From assembly GCA_014529385.2 (NCBI GenBank), contig CM043964.1:109984587-110048586 (forward strand): a stretch of 64,000 nt of DNA, read 5' to 3'. Position numbers and translations under genes: made by a program. The DNA comes from Adiantum capillus-veneris (lineage: Eukaryota; Streptophyta; Polypodiopsida; Polypodiales; Pteridaceae). Below, one piece after another: positions 22,987 to 34,839 of this stretch; position 1 is the first letter of the stretch; every line of letters starts with the position of its first letter. The notes beneath the pieces were generated by a model. That model searched no databases. It was given only the letters and a program-made list of their open reading frames with translations, and was not told the origin of the DNA.

Positions 22987-24159
22987 CTATTTCTTATGAA
23001 GGCATCCTTCATTTTGCAAATTGATTGCTAGAGCGAAATCCATATTTTTCAATGTTACACGTTTAGCATGCACCATACAGGAAGCTCTATCCTGAAATAG
23101 CTGCACCAAAATGTCTTCGACATCCAGTAAGGCTGCACGTTGTATGCGTGTAACTGAATCGCTATATTCATCCATTATCTCTCTCACCACCCGAGAGAAG
23201 GCTGCTTTGGGTATAATGGGCTCAATGCTCCTCTGATATTTTTAAATCTCCCACAAAGCAACCGTGCCTCGCTTCCATCTCTGCTTTTTCTGTGTTATTG
23301 GTGGTGGTGGAGGAGCCACCTACCTTGCCCATTGAGGAGGATCATTTTGTACTTTTTCCTCCTCTCCTCCTAGGCCTGTTGTTCTTCAAGCGTCACCTTG
23401 TCCTTTTCCTTCTTTGCACATTGCTTGGCTCTTTGGGGTATTTTTGAAGTCCTAGAGCTCCCAGCCTTTGCTTGTTGGGTGGCTTGAGCCCTATCCTCTG
23501 CCGCCTTCCTCTCTGCCTCTACTCACTCTTGTAAGTTTTCGAAGTGAGCTCTCTCGGCCTTGGCTCTCTGCCATTCCTCTTGCTCCCTTTGTCTTCTTTG
23601 TTCTTCTTGCATTCTTTTTGCTTCCTTCTTAGATGCCTCTTTCTTTTCCATCTCTTTGATTATTTTCCTCCTCTTGGCCTCTCGTGCTTTAGAAACTTGG
23701 TCGCCTGGTATTACCTTGAGTACTCTTTTTTTGACTCATGGTCCAAATCTTCACGGCATGGTTTTTGCAATGGCTTGAGCACTAGGTGCTGTGACAGTAG
23801 GCGAGGGCTCCGGATTTTGAAGCGGACCTTGGTATTCTTCTTTGGTTGCTCTTGTTTCTTGCGTGGATCTATGTAGAGATGAAACTGGTGGGGATCTAGC
23901 AGAGGTGTGCGGTTGAAATGGTTTAGTGGTTCAAGATCACCAAAAATATGTCGCATGGTGGTTTGATCATCTTCATTTGATGGTTGGGGAGGCTGTTGGG
24001 CATCTAAAGCGGTTGGGACGCTGGGTTATCCACTTGTGGTTGGGAATGTGGATTTGAAGCCGTAGATTTTGCATGGGGTGCTGACTGTAGATTTTTTGTG
24101 GTGTGAGTGACTGTGGTGGTATTGATGTGCATAGTGGTCTTCTCGTGTGAATTGTCCAT
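22987..24159 (-). pseudogene. Histone H3/CENH3-like gene with coiled-coil extension, broken
   Basis: The C-terminal 100 residues (22987-23290) follow the H3 fold in order: KRGTVALWEI, stop TAA at 23242-23244, KYQRSIEP, helix 1 FSRVVREIMDEYS, SVTRIQRAALLDVED, LVQLFQD, the strongly conserved AKRVTLKNMDFALA and a short end. Helix 2 is about four residues shorter than in normal H3. The sequence around VTR resembles centromeric H3 more than canonical H3. Upstream, in a different frame, is a long Lys/Glu/Arg-rich coiled coil (about 23370-23740, for example KRRKIIKEMEKKEASKKEAK) and a Ser/Thr/Pro-rich start near an ATG at 24159. Stops and frameshifts make it a pseudogene or a misread multi-exon gene. 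Confidence 0.6.
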
Positions 24160-24249
24160 GTGGTGCAAGATATGAGTGTGTACACGTTTGTGCTAGAGAG
24201 GATCTTCTAGAATGTGCAAACAAGAAATGAACTTCAAGTTGTGAATTCT

Positions 24250-24850
24250 GACTTATGTAGTACTTAAAATTTTACAAAAAACTTAAAAAATCAATAATAC
24301 TAATAAAAATTTAAGAAAACTCTAAAATAGATGAAAATTGACCCACAGAACCATTGGTTGGGGCGTCAACAAATCACGTGGCATTACAATGCATGTTTAT
24401 AATAGAAGTGGTTAGTGCCAAAAATTTATTAGTTTTCCACCCAACACCTGCCATTTTGTCGCCTTGTGTCCAACCATCGTGGGAATCGATCTTTTGCACT
24501 AGAAGCATGATATGATTGTGATCGCCTCAGGCTAACCACTTTCTCTATTCTGCATTTCAAACTTCTTTGCACTCTAGTATTCTTCCTTTATCTTGCCGCT
24601 AAAACTCTATAGAACCAATTGAACATTTTGTGTAGGGCATTTCTCTTTTTCTTCCCACCTCCATGCCGTGTATTTTTAAAATACACTACTTTTACCTGAT
24701 AGTGTGAGTGCTCCATTCTTTGGCTACTTTAGATGTCCAATGAACCGAATGAGTTGAGAAAAAATGAGCTATGAGAAAAAAGAATGTGTTGAAACAACAA
24801 TAAAACTCTAGTTCCAACACTGATGTTTTTTGACTGCAAAGACAAAGTGT
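24250..24850. other. Intergenic, nothing assigned
   Basis: AT-rich. It holds one G-box-like cacgtg at about 24377 but no TATA-start arrangement I would defend. Confidence 0.4.
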
Positions 24851-27230
24851 TCAACCCACCATGTAATGTGTTATGTGCATCTCCCCCCACGCATCCACCA
24901 TTTGCACTGTGAAACTATTGATTACAAACTTTAAGGTGGATATCTCAGCACAAGTTATCTTTGTCTTTTTAAGCAAAAAAAAAAAATCATCCACAAACTG
25001 CCACACACGAACACGCTTAATTCCTAGGGCTGCTTCGTTACCTCTGTAGGTGGTAATGTCACACACATTTTTACACAATTGAAAATCTTTGGGACTTTGG
25101 TAGTCAGAATAGTCTAAAAGAAAATGCCTAGTTTTACTACCACCCATGCATCTTTTTTTAGGACGATCATGTGTACTTCCATATGCCTTCTTGTCTTTTG
25201 ATACCTCAACTGCACCCCCATGTAGACCAACACTTGATATGATAGATTCGAGTTCTTGTATACACTCTTCTCTTCTTTTTGCAGGCTCCATATTCCAGTC
25301 ATAATTAATATGGAGCATAAGCAACTTGTCAAGAATTTGTATACGAGAATGAAGAGTGCACACATGTACATTTATCAGAGGAATCGGTAGAATAGGATCC
25401 CAATTTGGATCGTCCATGTCTCGATTAGGGGGTACACTCTGGTAACAGTTGAGGATACCTTGAAACCATTGTTATAGTACTTTACCCACTATTTGTGTAA
25501 TGGGCACACCTTTCATAGAGTTGACTGCAGCTTTGCCACCCTTACCCTTACCGCCCTTTGACTTGCTGGAATTTGCACCCTTGCCATCAGTTCCTAATGA
25601 GAATTTACTGTGGCAGTAATAAATGCATGGAAAGAGGGTCATTGCACCTTGCTTGCACCCTAACATATACTTGAGAGTTTTCAAGTCTCCTGTCAAATTG
25701 CACTTCACTTGGAACGTACTCGGACCTGAAACCTGCAATCGTTGTCCTTGTTGTTGCCGAATGACATCAAAGACTGGGGTGTGATTAAAATACCATTTGA
25801 GGGACTCATGTGTCTTGTGTGGGAGATGAAAAGCTGCCAACCACCAAATATTCTTCTCTGGCTGAACACCTAAACAGGTGTTTCCCTTCTTGTTGGCATT
25901 TAGCTCAACATCAACGCCACCAAGGCTCTGTTCATAAGCGTAACGTTTATAAGCGTAACGCTTACCCTTTCAATCCATTCACCTTTGACAATATGGCATC
26001 ATCAAGCTTCATCACAAATATAACTTTTCCATCACACTCTTCCTGTGTCAACCCATAAAAGTCGATAATTGACTCTTAGAGCTTCAACAAGTCAATATAG
26101 ACACTATTGAAGTCATTGTAACGGAAGGATTTTCTCTCTTCTAATGGTAGGGCATCCTTCACATATTGAAATCCACCCAACAAGCTTGCAATTGGTGCAC
26201 CTTTTTGCAATGTTGACACTTTAAGGTGTTGGCAGCAACCTAAACAAATCTTTTGCTCTGTGACCTAGTGTGACAATTCTATACAAAGCTTTGTAGGCTT
26301 TGAAACTTATTCATGCACTGTAACATACCTCCATCATCTCCTGGGGCGACACAATGCTCTTTAGCTCACTAAAATACTTTTTGTGCAAAACATTAGCAAT
26401 GCTAGCATTGGATAGATCATTGAATAGCTCCACTAACTCCTTTGGCTTGATGATATGTTGTAGCAGAGTATGTCCAATCGTTTGAGCATCGGAATCAATT
26501 CCCATAATCATCCGAGCCAAGTTCCTTGATATTGAAATGATATTACAGTAACTTGCAAAAATGTAAGAAATTAGAAGCTTGCATTTGTATCCCTACCGAG
26601 TTTGACAGATACGTTTCTTTCGAGCTCCACCACTTGAAGATAGCCTAAACATCACATGTCTTTTGCACTTGCAAATGTGGTAGCTCAATGGAATGTGTGT
26701 GAGATGATCGATTTGCTGCCGGTGCATATTATGTGCAGTGTGTTGTAGTTGAACATAATTGTCTAGACGGTGCTCTTGCTCCATTTTTTGATGCTCTACT
26801 TTTTTATTAAGCTTTGCCATCTCATTGTTTAGTTGTTTCGTCTTCTCGTTTGGCTTCTCCTTTGAATTGCTCAATTCTTTCACGTACTTCTCTTGCAATG
26901 ATGAATAGGAAGCATGGAGATGTTTTCGTACTTTCCATTCATTGATAAAAGCTGAATATAATCTCCAGTAGTAGCCAAACAATCCGTCTCTCCCATCTCC
27001 AATAACACGTAGTAGCTCTCAATGACGTTACGAAAGGGCGATAATGCATCAGTCATTGGATCGCCAGGGTAAATATGGCCATCAACCCATAACCTGATTG
27101 CCTTGCACCCAAGGTTTCGTAGTTGATCTGCAACATTGGTATTAGATGTGCCAAGTCGCGAGTAGCATATTCCTGCTCTAAATCAGCATTTAATCGATAT
27201 CATTTTGTCTTGTTATTAATGTCTTGTAGT
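24851..27230 (-). pseudogene. Large unknown gene, repeated-family type, multiply broken
   Basis: Successive minus frames give one colinear protein of perhaps 700 residues: a start with RLWVDGHIYPGDPMTDALSP, a charged coiled coil (26593-26982), the segment 26311-26520 (MGIDSDAQTIGHTLLQHII), a middle part with the distinctive CNLTGDLKTLKYMLGCKQG followed by PCIYYCHSKFSLG (25472-25840), a Gly/Lys/Ser linker, and a C-terminal region 24851-25417. The GDLK ... PC.YC arrangement looks like a zinc-binding motif I associate with uncharacterised transposon-borne proteins in many eukaryotes, but I cannot name the family. Several stops and frameshifts separate the parts. Confidence 0.5.
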
Positions 27231-27811
27231 GGTAGGGGATTGAATTGAATTTGTGTTAGCTAATCAAGAAAATTAGAGAGAGAATGTGTAATGTTGATTG
27301 GTACAAGCAGGTGAAGTTGGCTATGGAGGAAAGAAGTGAAGAGTACTCAGAGATAGGAGAAAAGGGGTTGAAAAATGCCTCCTTTAATGAGATCTAAGTG
27401 AGAGAGAGTGTTTTATATGCTAGAGAGAGAAGAGGGAGAAAAAGACATTTTAAAATTCATTTACCCACCTCTCTTTTGGGTTACTAAATATACTATTTTC
27501 ACATACAAAATATGAAAATGGATATTTATAAAATCTTAGCATAGGCCTTTTGCCCTCTCTTTTAGGCTTGGTCAAACTTGGCTTAAGTTTTAAGCAATCC
27601 CTTAAACTACTAAATAAAGAGGCCCTCCTATACCCCGCTCACTTCCTAATGATGGTTACTCAGATGGTTTTATGCTAAGAGAAAGAGAGAATACACTTAC
27701 AACATAATGGTCAATGAAACCCATTGTGATAGAAAAACAAAGTTTCTGTTGGAACAGTATTCAAAGAAGCACAAAGTATAAATGTACTCATTTTTTATTT
27801 AACCTTTTGAT
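27231..27811. other. Upstream region of the preceding gene
   Basis: Holds purine-rich gagagaga stretches and tttatatgctagagag near 27410 that could be a leader/promoter of the minus-strand gene. No coding sequence seen. Confidence 0.35.
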
Positions 27812-27816
27812 CATAT

Positions 27817-27976
27817 TGTGAGGGCCATACCCAGACTGGACCCTACTCACCTCTCTCAGTCCTCCAGACCGTTTCAGGCAGTGACGTAGATCTATCTGCA
27901 GGTATCCCTCCCACTTGGGACCGACATTCAGACAGGACTCCGGCCTATCTTGAATGCCAACCCAAGGGGTACAAAC
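27817..27976 (-). repeat. Remnant of 3' LTR
   Basis: tgtgagggccatacccag through caaggggtacaaa is the same sequence as 27996-28152 with a few substitutions. Confidence 0.9.
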
Positions 27977-27981
27977 AAAAT

Positions 27982-27993
27982 GCTCTGATACCA
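27982..27993 (-). other. Primer-binding site, initiator-Met type
   Basis: Minus strand TGGTATCAGAGC, two bases after the full LTR end. Confidence 0.92.
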
Positions 27994-29846
27994 CTTGTGA
28001 GGGCCATACCCAGACTCGACCCTACTCACCTCCCTCAGTCCTCCAGACCGTTCCAGGGAATGGCGTAGATCTATCTGCAGGTATCCCTCCCACTTGGGAT
28101 CGACACTTAGACAGGACTCCAACCTATCTCGAATGCCAACCCAAGGGGTACATCCCTTCATTCAATGACTCTATCCGCTTCTCATAATCAATATGTCTTT
28201 GACAGCTTTCCGCACCCAAAATCGTGGTCCTTAGTCTTGATTCTCTTGATCTTTAACTTGAGGATGTGCTCTTGCTTTTTTGTTCTCCCTTGGTTCATGG
28301 CGATAACCCCTTTTTCCTGGCAAGCATGCACGGCAGTTATCACTTACCCCTAAGAAGAGGGATCTTGCAATCCTACTTGGTCTCGCTCGTCCCCGATTAC
28401 CCATTTTTATCCCACGTAGTCCTAGCGTTTAACATAAAAATTTTAAATCAACATCTGGCCATCTGACCCTCCGGATCCGCCCACCCACCGAACCATTTCA
28501 TGAAATTCCCTTCCCGAGGTAGTACTTAACTACTACAAAATCAGGGAAGACAGTCTATCAAACATTGTCAAACAACAAGCAGCATGCAAACTGTTGCATA
28601 CCCTCGTTCAGGAAAATTCATCTGGTTGTTCCCACCAGATCTTTATTTTGAAACTGTTAAATTCCTTTCCTTTCCTTTATCTGCTATAATTAGCTTGTAA
28701 CTAGTTTCCTAACTAATCATGCAACACATTTAGTTTCAACCAATTCATCCTGCCTCCCCATTCCAGCCAAGATAATCGGTTACAAGCCATCAAAATGGCA
28801 GCACCTTCACAATATTTCCCAGAATTAAGTGTTTGGGAAAGGCTTATCAAGTAATTTAATCATTCCTTCCTAAGAATTTTATTTCGAGAAGTATAGCACC
28901 ATCTGGTGACAGATGCACACGATAGCCCCTATATTCCTAGCCTTTCCAGTTCCTTTTTAAGCAACCAAGTCGAACAAATTTCCTTAATTAAATTCACATC
29001 ATCCTCCTTGAGTAAAACCTTCTCATCCAACTATTGGCATCAGGACATACCCGGATTATGGCCGATTTCCAATAAGATACCGCGGGTACTTCACCCGGCC
29101 GGACAAAAATAAAACAAACCCATTCATCCCTTATCCCTCGGGCATGAATGACCTAGGTATAACAACTTGCCGGTTACGCTGCCCTAGCCGAAAAGGGCCA
29201 ATCTCCAACAAGTTCCCCAAGAGAATCCTCTCAATGGGCCGGCCTTTCAATCAAATTGACCCCAAGAAGATCCATCTTGGTTTCCGGTCATTTTCAGACA
29301 ATCTTCAAAACTCCTAATTAAATCTATGTTTTGCAATGGGCTATCCCTATCACCTCTCGAGATTCCTTTTTAACTCATAGTTGGTAATTTCCAAGTTCAT
29401 TCATTTATCAACCTTAATTCCTACTTTCATTAATTATCTACCAGCCAAGTTTATTAAGAAAATACAAGCGAGTTTTTGCCATAGGCATTTGATGGTTAAT
29501 GTCTCTTCGGAAATGCCAACTTTTTAAGTTCAGTCCTCGTTTTGTCGATTCTCAGGTTTTTTTCAATCCTTTGCCATCCATGGGGCATCTCTATGGAAGC
29601 TTGTAGAGTTTTCGGTTCAAACAACACGGAGATCAATTCCGCGAAGTTATCCCCTATCTCCCCCATCCCATATTTGCAAACAAATTTGAAATTGAAAACT
29701 TTAGAAATACTCTTCAATACCAAAAATTGAACTACTTCTATCGAGCTTAGACAACTACTCTTTTCTTATGGTACCTGGCTTTCCATTTTAGGAAGCTAGA
29801 AGGTCATCCTATAATTTATGAGTTTTCGACCTTTCCAGTAAAGCTT

Positions 29847-30670
29847 TCCATTAAAGCTTAAACCTAAAATACAAGGTAGTCACTAAAGCTTACACCTAAA
29901 TGTAAAGTTACCATTAATGCTTAGCTTAAGAGTGAAAATCTACCTTTGAAACTTAACTTAATGATGTATAAATACTTTAGCACTTAACCTGTTTGTGAGG
30001 TTTCCATTAAAGCTTAAACCTAAAAATGCAAGGTAGTCACTAAAGCTTACACCTAAGTGCAAAGTTACCATTAAAGATTAGCTTACGAGAGCAAATCTAC
30101 CTTTTAAGTTTAACTTTATGATGCATAGATACTCTTATCACTTAACCCTAATTGCAAGATTTTCATTAAAGCTTAAAACCTAAAAATTCAAGGTAATCAC
30201 TAAAGCTTACATCTAAGTGCAAAGATACCATTGAAGCTTAGCTTACGAGTGCAAATCTACCTTTGAAACGTAATTTAGTGATACGTAGATACTCTTATCA
30301 CTTACCCCTAATTGCTAGGTTTCCATTAAAGCTTAAAACCTAAAAATGCAAGGTAATCACTAAAGCTTACATCTAAGTGCAAAGTTACCATTAAAGCTTA
30401 GCTTACGAGTGCAAATTTACCTTTGAATCTTAACTTTATGATGCGTAGATACTCTTATCACTTAACCCTAATTGCAAGGTTTCCATTAAAGATTAAAACC
30501 TAAAAATGCAAGGTAATCACTAAAGCTTACATCTAAGTGCAAAGTTACCATTAAAGCTTAGCTTACGAGTGCAAATCTATCTTTGAAGCGTAATTTAATG
30601 ATGCATAACTACCATTAATACTTAACCCTAATTCCAAGGTTACCATTAAAGCTTAAACCTAAAATGATGT
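29847..30670. repeat. 160-bp tandem repeat, five copies plus a partial
   Basis: Units begin with ttccattaaagcttaaacc near 29847, 30002, 30161, 30321, 30481 and 30641. Spacing is 155-160 bp. Diverged but colinear. Confidence 0.92.
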
Positions 30671-31026
30671 ACATAAACCTTCCTAGTATTAAGACACATG
30701 GATTAATAATCTTACTAGAAATGAAGATTACCTCCTCTAAGCAAGAGGGAAGTGGGGTTGAAGTCCTTCTTGAAGAGATGTGAGGCTCAAGGAGGAAGGA
30801 AAGGGATTTATGGTGAAGAGGAAGGAGAGAGGAGCTTCTTCACAAAACCCTCAAGGGTTTGGCCTTCAAGAGAGGAAGAGAGTTGAGGGTTTGGCCTTCA
30901 AGAGAGGGAGAGAGCAAGAGCAAGGTTTAATGGAAACCTTGAGTTACTTAAGCATAGTCTTGAGCATGGCAAGTATGCAAGTAGCTTAGCAATATATGTG
31001 TGTAAAAATACAAAGGATAGGGGGTG

Positions 31027-31036
31027 TTTATATAGG
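31027..31036 (-). promoter_or_regulatory. LTR TATA box
   Basis: Minus strand cctatataaac within the LTR, upstream of the long leader; orientation agrees with the primer site. Confidence 0.6.
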
Positions 31037-31051
31037 AAATGGTGGGTGGAA

Positions 31052-31172
31052 TTATCTTCTCAATTCCTATTGGACCCCAATTCTCTTCTCAATTCCTATT
31101 GGACCTCAAATTCTCTTCTCAAATGCTATTGGATCCCAATTCTCTTCTTAATTCCTATTGGACCCCAATTTT
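31052..31172. repeat. 30-bp tandem repeat, four copies
   Basis: The unit ttctcttctcaattcctattggaccccaa is repeated with small changes; copies 2 to 4 have ggacctcaa, atgctattgg and ttcttaattc variants. It lies in the U3 part of the LTR, just upstream of the TATA box on minus. Confidence 0.85.
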
Positions 31173-31565
31173 CTTCTTAGTTCTCTTAACTTTATCTTTC
31201 AATCAAGTTAGTCCCTTTTTCTCCTAGTTCTCGATCGTGATCAGTTCCCACTCCGGCTTTTGACGAAGAAGTATAAAAATAATCTCAATCTTTTTGGAAA
31301 GATATAGGGATGACGTAATTTCTTATCCGAAATATCCTTGTCTTTTCATTCTGGAGTAAAGTCTCGTTGTCCGCATAGCTCTTTGTCGGTCTTGCTTTTT
31401 CTAAATTATTTTCTAGGTTGAAAAAGTTTCGAATGGCTCTAGGGTTTAGGGAGGGACCTTACACATATATTCAAGGTAACAATTTTCCCTTTAGGGTTAT
31501 AGTGTGATTCAAATCAAGGTTTCCACTCCCATTTTGAAAATTATTATTCTTCTCTAAATTGTTCA

Positions 31566-31568
<3 letters not shown>

Positions 31569-31620
<52 letters not shown>
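31569..31620. repeat. (TC)n microsatellite
   Basis: About 50 bp of TC. Confidence 0.97.
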
Positions 31621-31889
31621 CCTCAATTTTTTTAAAAATAAATTATCCTTAGTGACTGGAAATACATCACCCTCCGTATGCTTTCAAGATATGCTTGTTG
31701 GCACATACTAACTAGCACAAAAAGCATGAGACGCTAACGTGCTTTCACCCACAAGTACAATGTTGAGACGTAAGCTAAATGTGTATTTGAACTACAAGAG
31801 CATGTAGCTCCACAAAGTAAGATACAAGGGATTAAGATTAGGAATGAACTCAACCCAAGACCAAAACTCTACTTCCCTCAAAATGATGT

Positions 31890-32265
31890 AGTGGCCCCTA
31901 TTTATAGGCTTCTGACTGGGCTCTGACTGCCTGTGCCTTCTTCTTTAGAGGTTTGTGCAAAACTTTGAATGGCTCTTGGGAACTTGGACCAATGTTCTCT
32001 TTCTGAATAAGTCGGTACAGGGCCTCTTGCTCCAACTGATCCTTTCTCATCGTGTTCATCTTGAGCTGAACACGATGAGTGGCCCCTATTTATAGGCTTT
32101 TGACTGGGCTCTGATTGCCTGTGCCTTCTTCTTTAGAGCTTTGTGCAAAACTTTGAATGGCTCTGGGGAACTTGGACCAATGTTCTCTTTCTGAATAAGT
32201 CGGTACATGGCCTCTTGCTCCAACTGATCCTTTCTCATCGTGTTCATCTTGAGCTCGTATAGTGT
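31890..32265. repeat. 188-bp tandem duplication in the split gene
   Basis: agtggcccctatttataggct at 31890 recurs at 32078, and both copies run through cttgagct at the end. The duplication covers the C-terminal coding part of the minus-strand gene. Confidence 0.92.
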
Positions 32266-32672
32266 TAATGCATTCCATGTTTTTGTGTCATGGTCATAGA
32301 GTGTTCTTTTACCCCTAGTGAGCTAGGCTTTGGCCATCTTGTGACAGAAGGATGCAATGTGAATCCATCCCTGAGATAATGGTTGATTGTATTTTATTCT
32401 TCTTACAAACAATATTTTAGTTATCTCTTTGAACTAAGGTTTAGAGGATGCTTTGTTAGCTAGTTCCTTCTCAAGGATCTTGGAGGCTTCTATTGTAAGC
32501 TGCAGTATTTGATTTGTGATCTTTATTAGCCTACAGATCTGCACTCTCCACTTGCCCATTTTCAATTGAAAATTTTGAAGTCCTTTGATTAGTTCATCTG
32601 GTTGATTCTTCTTCAGTGCTTCAACGACCACTTGACTCCAGGTTGTGCACTCAGTGCTAGTGACCTCATACA
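32090..32672 (-). pseudogene. C-terminal part of split unknown gene
   Basis: The frame 32434-32672 (YEVTSTECTTWSQVVVEALK, then helical charged sequence) continues directly from the frame that ends at 46549 on the far side of the copia element; the codon phase is preserved. Downstream on minus are a stop near 32434 and a further helical frame 32090-32278. Family unknown. The pieces were one gene before the copia insertion. Confidence 0.55.
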
Positions 32673-33249
32673 TGTTAGTATGCTTGAAATTCCAACCTCT
32701 CTTAGTTTTGCCACCACAATGTATGTTGCAAAGTTTGTAAGTACCCCATATGATGAGAATCCATTAGTGCACATATATTTGGTGGATTCCAGCTTTGCAC
32801 ATTATGAGATCTTTATTTGTGATTATGGATGGTACCGAGCAAATTCAGTGTCCATTTTATTTTTTTAAATATTCCTTCTTATCAAAATATCTTGGCTAGA
32901 CGACAGCTAAAAAGACATAATTTTTTTTTCGTTTAGTGGTCTATCGTCGATGGTCCTTGGTCTTTGGTCGGTGGCCAAATTTCAATGACTAGTGGTCGAG
33001 TACTAGACGGAATTATTTCTCCAAGAGTGGCTACACATGGGTGCATGGGAGAGCCCTACTTGGACTTGGTTACATAAGGGCGGCCACACACATGGACACA
33101 TGGTTAAGTTCTACTTGGACTTGGCTATCTAAGGGTGGCTACACATGGGCATTTAGAGGCTCCCTTACATCTATATAAGGAGGCCTTCTCTATGTGTCAT
33201 TACACACTAGAGGTGCACAACTAGTGTCATTAAACACTAGAGGTGCACA

Positions 33250-33295
<46 letters not shown>

Positions 33296-33514
33296 ATCCT
33301 TATTGAAGCATTAGCAACCCCCTTGTATTCCTACTTTCTCTAGTTGTCTAAATCACCATCTAAGCTCTATCTTGAGAGCGCATGGGTGGATGATGCCATC
33401 ACTTTGTAATAGTGTACTAATCTAAATTTTTGATTTTCCACTAATCTACTTTTCATCGTATGTCTCTCTAATCTCCTTGCTACTAGATTTTTATTGTATT
33501 CCACATTTCTTTCA
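32673..33514 (+). repeat. 5' LTR of copia element
   Basis: 842 bp, tgttagtatgc ... ttctttca, with TATA box ctatataagg at 33171 and a CA microsatellite at 33254-33297. It is the uninterrupted reference for the split 3' LTR. Confidence 0.92.
33254..33297. repeat. (CA)n microsatellite in 5' LTR
   Basis: About 44 bp; the 3' LTR copy at 37746-37814 is longer. Confidence 0.95.
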
Positions 33515-33526
33515 TGGTATTGGAGC
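33515..33526 (+). other. Primer-binding site (variant)
   Basis: TGGTATTGGAGC directly follows the LTR; it differs from the common copia site TGGTATCAGAGC at two positions. Confidence 0.8.
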
Positions 33527-33562
33527 ACTAGGTGCTCGTAGATAATAGAATACGAGAAGTAC

Positions 33563-34600
33563 TTGTGTTATCGTGAAAAATCAATCATGTCGGTGTCTTC
33601 AAGTGCTGCTGTTAGTGCTACTCTACTTTGCATTCATTCACCAGGCTTCACAAAAGGCGAGCTTGATGGCACCAACTACACATTGTGGAGATTCAAATTT
33701 TCCGCAATCCTAGATTTGTACAAATTGATGGATTCAATGTTGGGGCCAAATGGTGCAGACTTGGAGCCCATAACAATAAATGATCCAGGAAATCCAAGCC
33801 TTGTAGTTCCCCCTGATGCTACTCTTCTACGTGCATGGAAAAGAAGGAATGAAAATGCATTATGCACCATTGTCATGCGTGTAAGTGATTCTATTCTCAC
33901 TTTGTTCAACGTATCACTAAAGCACATGAAGCTTGGAACATTTTGGCTCACCAATATGAGACACACAATTACACCAAAATTCAAAACCTAGAAAATCAGC
34001 TTGTTGCTGAGAAACTTTCTGACGAAGAGAAGGTGGAGGCCTTTATCAAGCGAATTAAGGATCTCCAAGATCAATTAGTTGTTGTTGGTGTGGCTATTTC
34101 TGCAAAAGATGTAGCTTGGTACTACATTTGTATACTTTTGGCAGGATATGATGTTCTTATTACAGTCCTCAACACTCAGTTTGTCCAACCCCTCTTATGT
34201 TTAAAGAACTGAGTCCAATGCTGCTTGAAGAGGAGCTAGAACTCAGGACTAGGGATGGTGGAGGTGATGCTGCTTTCACAACCAACACAAAAGGCAAGGG
34301 GACTACATCAAATGCCTCTAAGAAGAAGTCCAAAAAGAAGAAATTTTCAGGTAGCTGTTTTAACTGTGACAAGAAGGGTCATGCTATTAAAGATTGCAAA
34401 AAGAATAAAGCAAACAAGAAAAATGGCACCAAGAAATCCTCTTGGAAGGAAAGAGAATCCACCAACAATGTTGAGGTAGACCTTGAACCATGGGCCGTCA
34501 TAGAAGAGGTATGCTCATCAGCACAAACTCTATTTATTGATGTTTCTTGGATTCTAGATAGTGGTGCATCTTGACATATGATTAGTAAGAAATTTTGGTA
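33563..34600 (+). pseudogene. Copia gag, zinc knuckle and protease start
   Basis: A UBN2-type gag in three frames: 33563-33991 (GELDGTNYTLWRFKFSAIL), 33943-34212 (NLENQLVAEKLSDEEKVEAF) and 34197-34574. The last has a Lys-rich stretch, the knuckle CFNCDKKGHAIKDC and the protease motif WILDSGAS, immediately followed by a TGA. Two frameshifts and one stop. Confidence 0.9.
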
Positions 34601-34839
34601 TAGCTCCTAGAAGCCTCTATAAGAACCCATTGAATGTAATTGCTAGAAATAATGCAAAATGTCCATCCGAAGGATTTGAGAAAGTTTCTTTTTAAGCATC
34701 TTCAAGCGAAAGTAAAGAACTCTCTAATGTATTGTACGTGCTTTAAATTAAGAGGAATTTGCTCTCGATTGCTGCAATCATTGATCATGGTCTTATAGTT
34801 CATTTCAAGAAGCAGAAATCTTGGATTCTGAAAGCAACA

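Larger units (their letters stand above)
27817..31463 (-). mobile_element. Collapsed LTR retrotransposon: full LTR, primer site, LTR fragment
   Basis: catat occurs directly outside both ends (27812-27816 and 31464-31468), so this is a single insertion. From the right: a full LTR 31463 to 27996 (TGTAAGG ... CCTCACA on minus), then the initiator-Met primer site, then only about 160 bp of the other LTR (27817-27976). The whole coding interior and most of the 3' LTR are gone, with the junction close after the primer site. Confidence 0.88.
27996..31463 (-). repeat. Full-length 5' LTR, about 3.5 kb
   Basis: Unusually long, with a TATA box at 31027-31036 on minus that puts U3 at about 430 bp and the transcribed R-U5 part at about 3 kb. 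It contains a 160-bp tandem array and a 30-bp tandem array. No coding frame of note. Confidence 0.8.
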
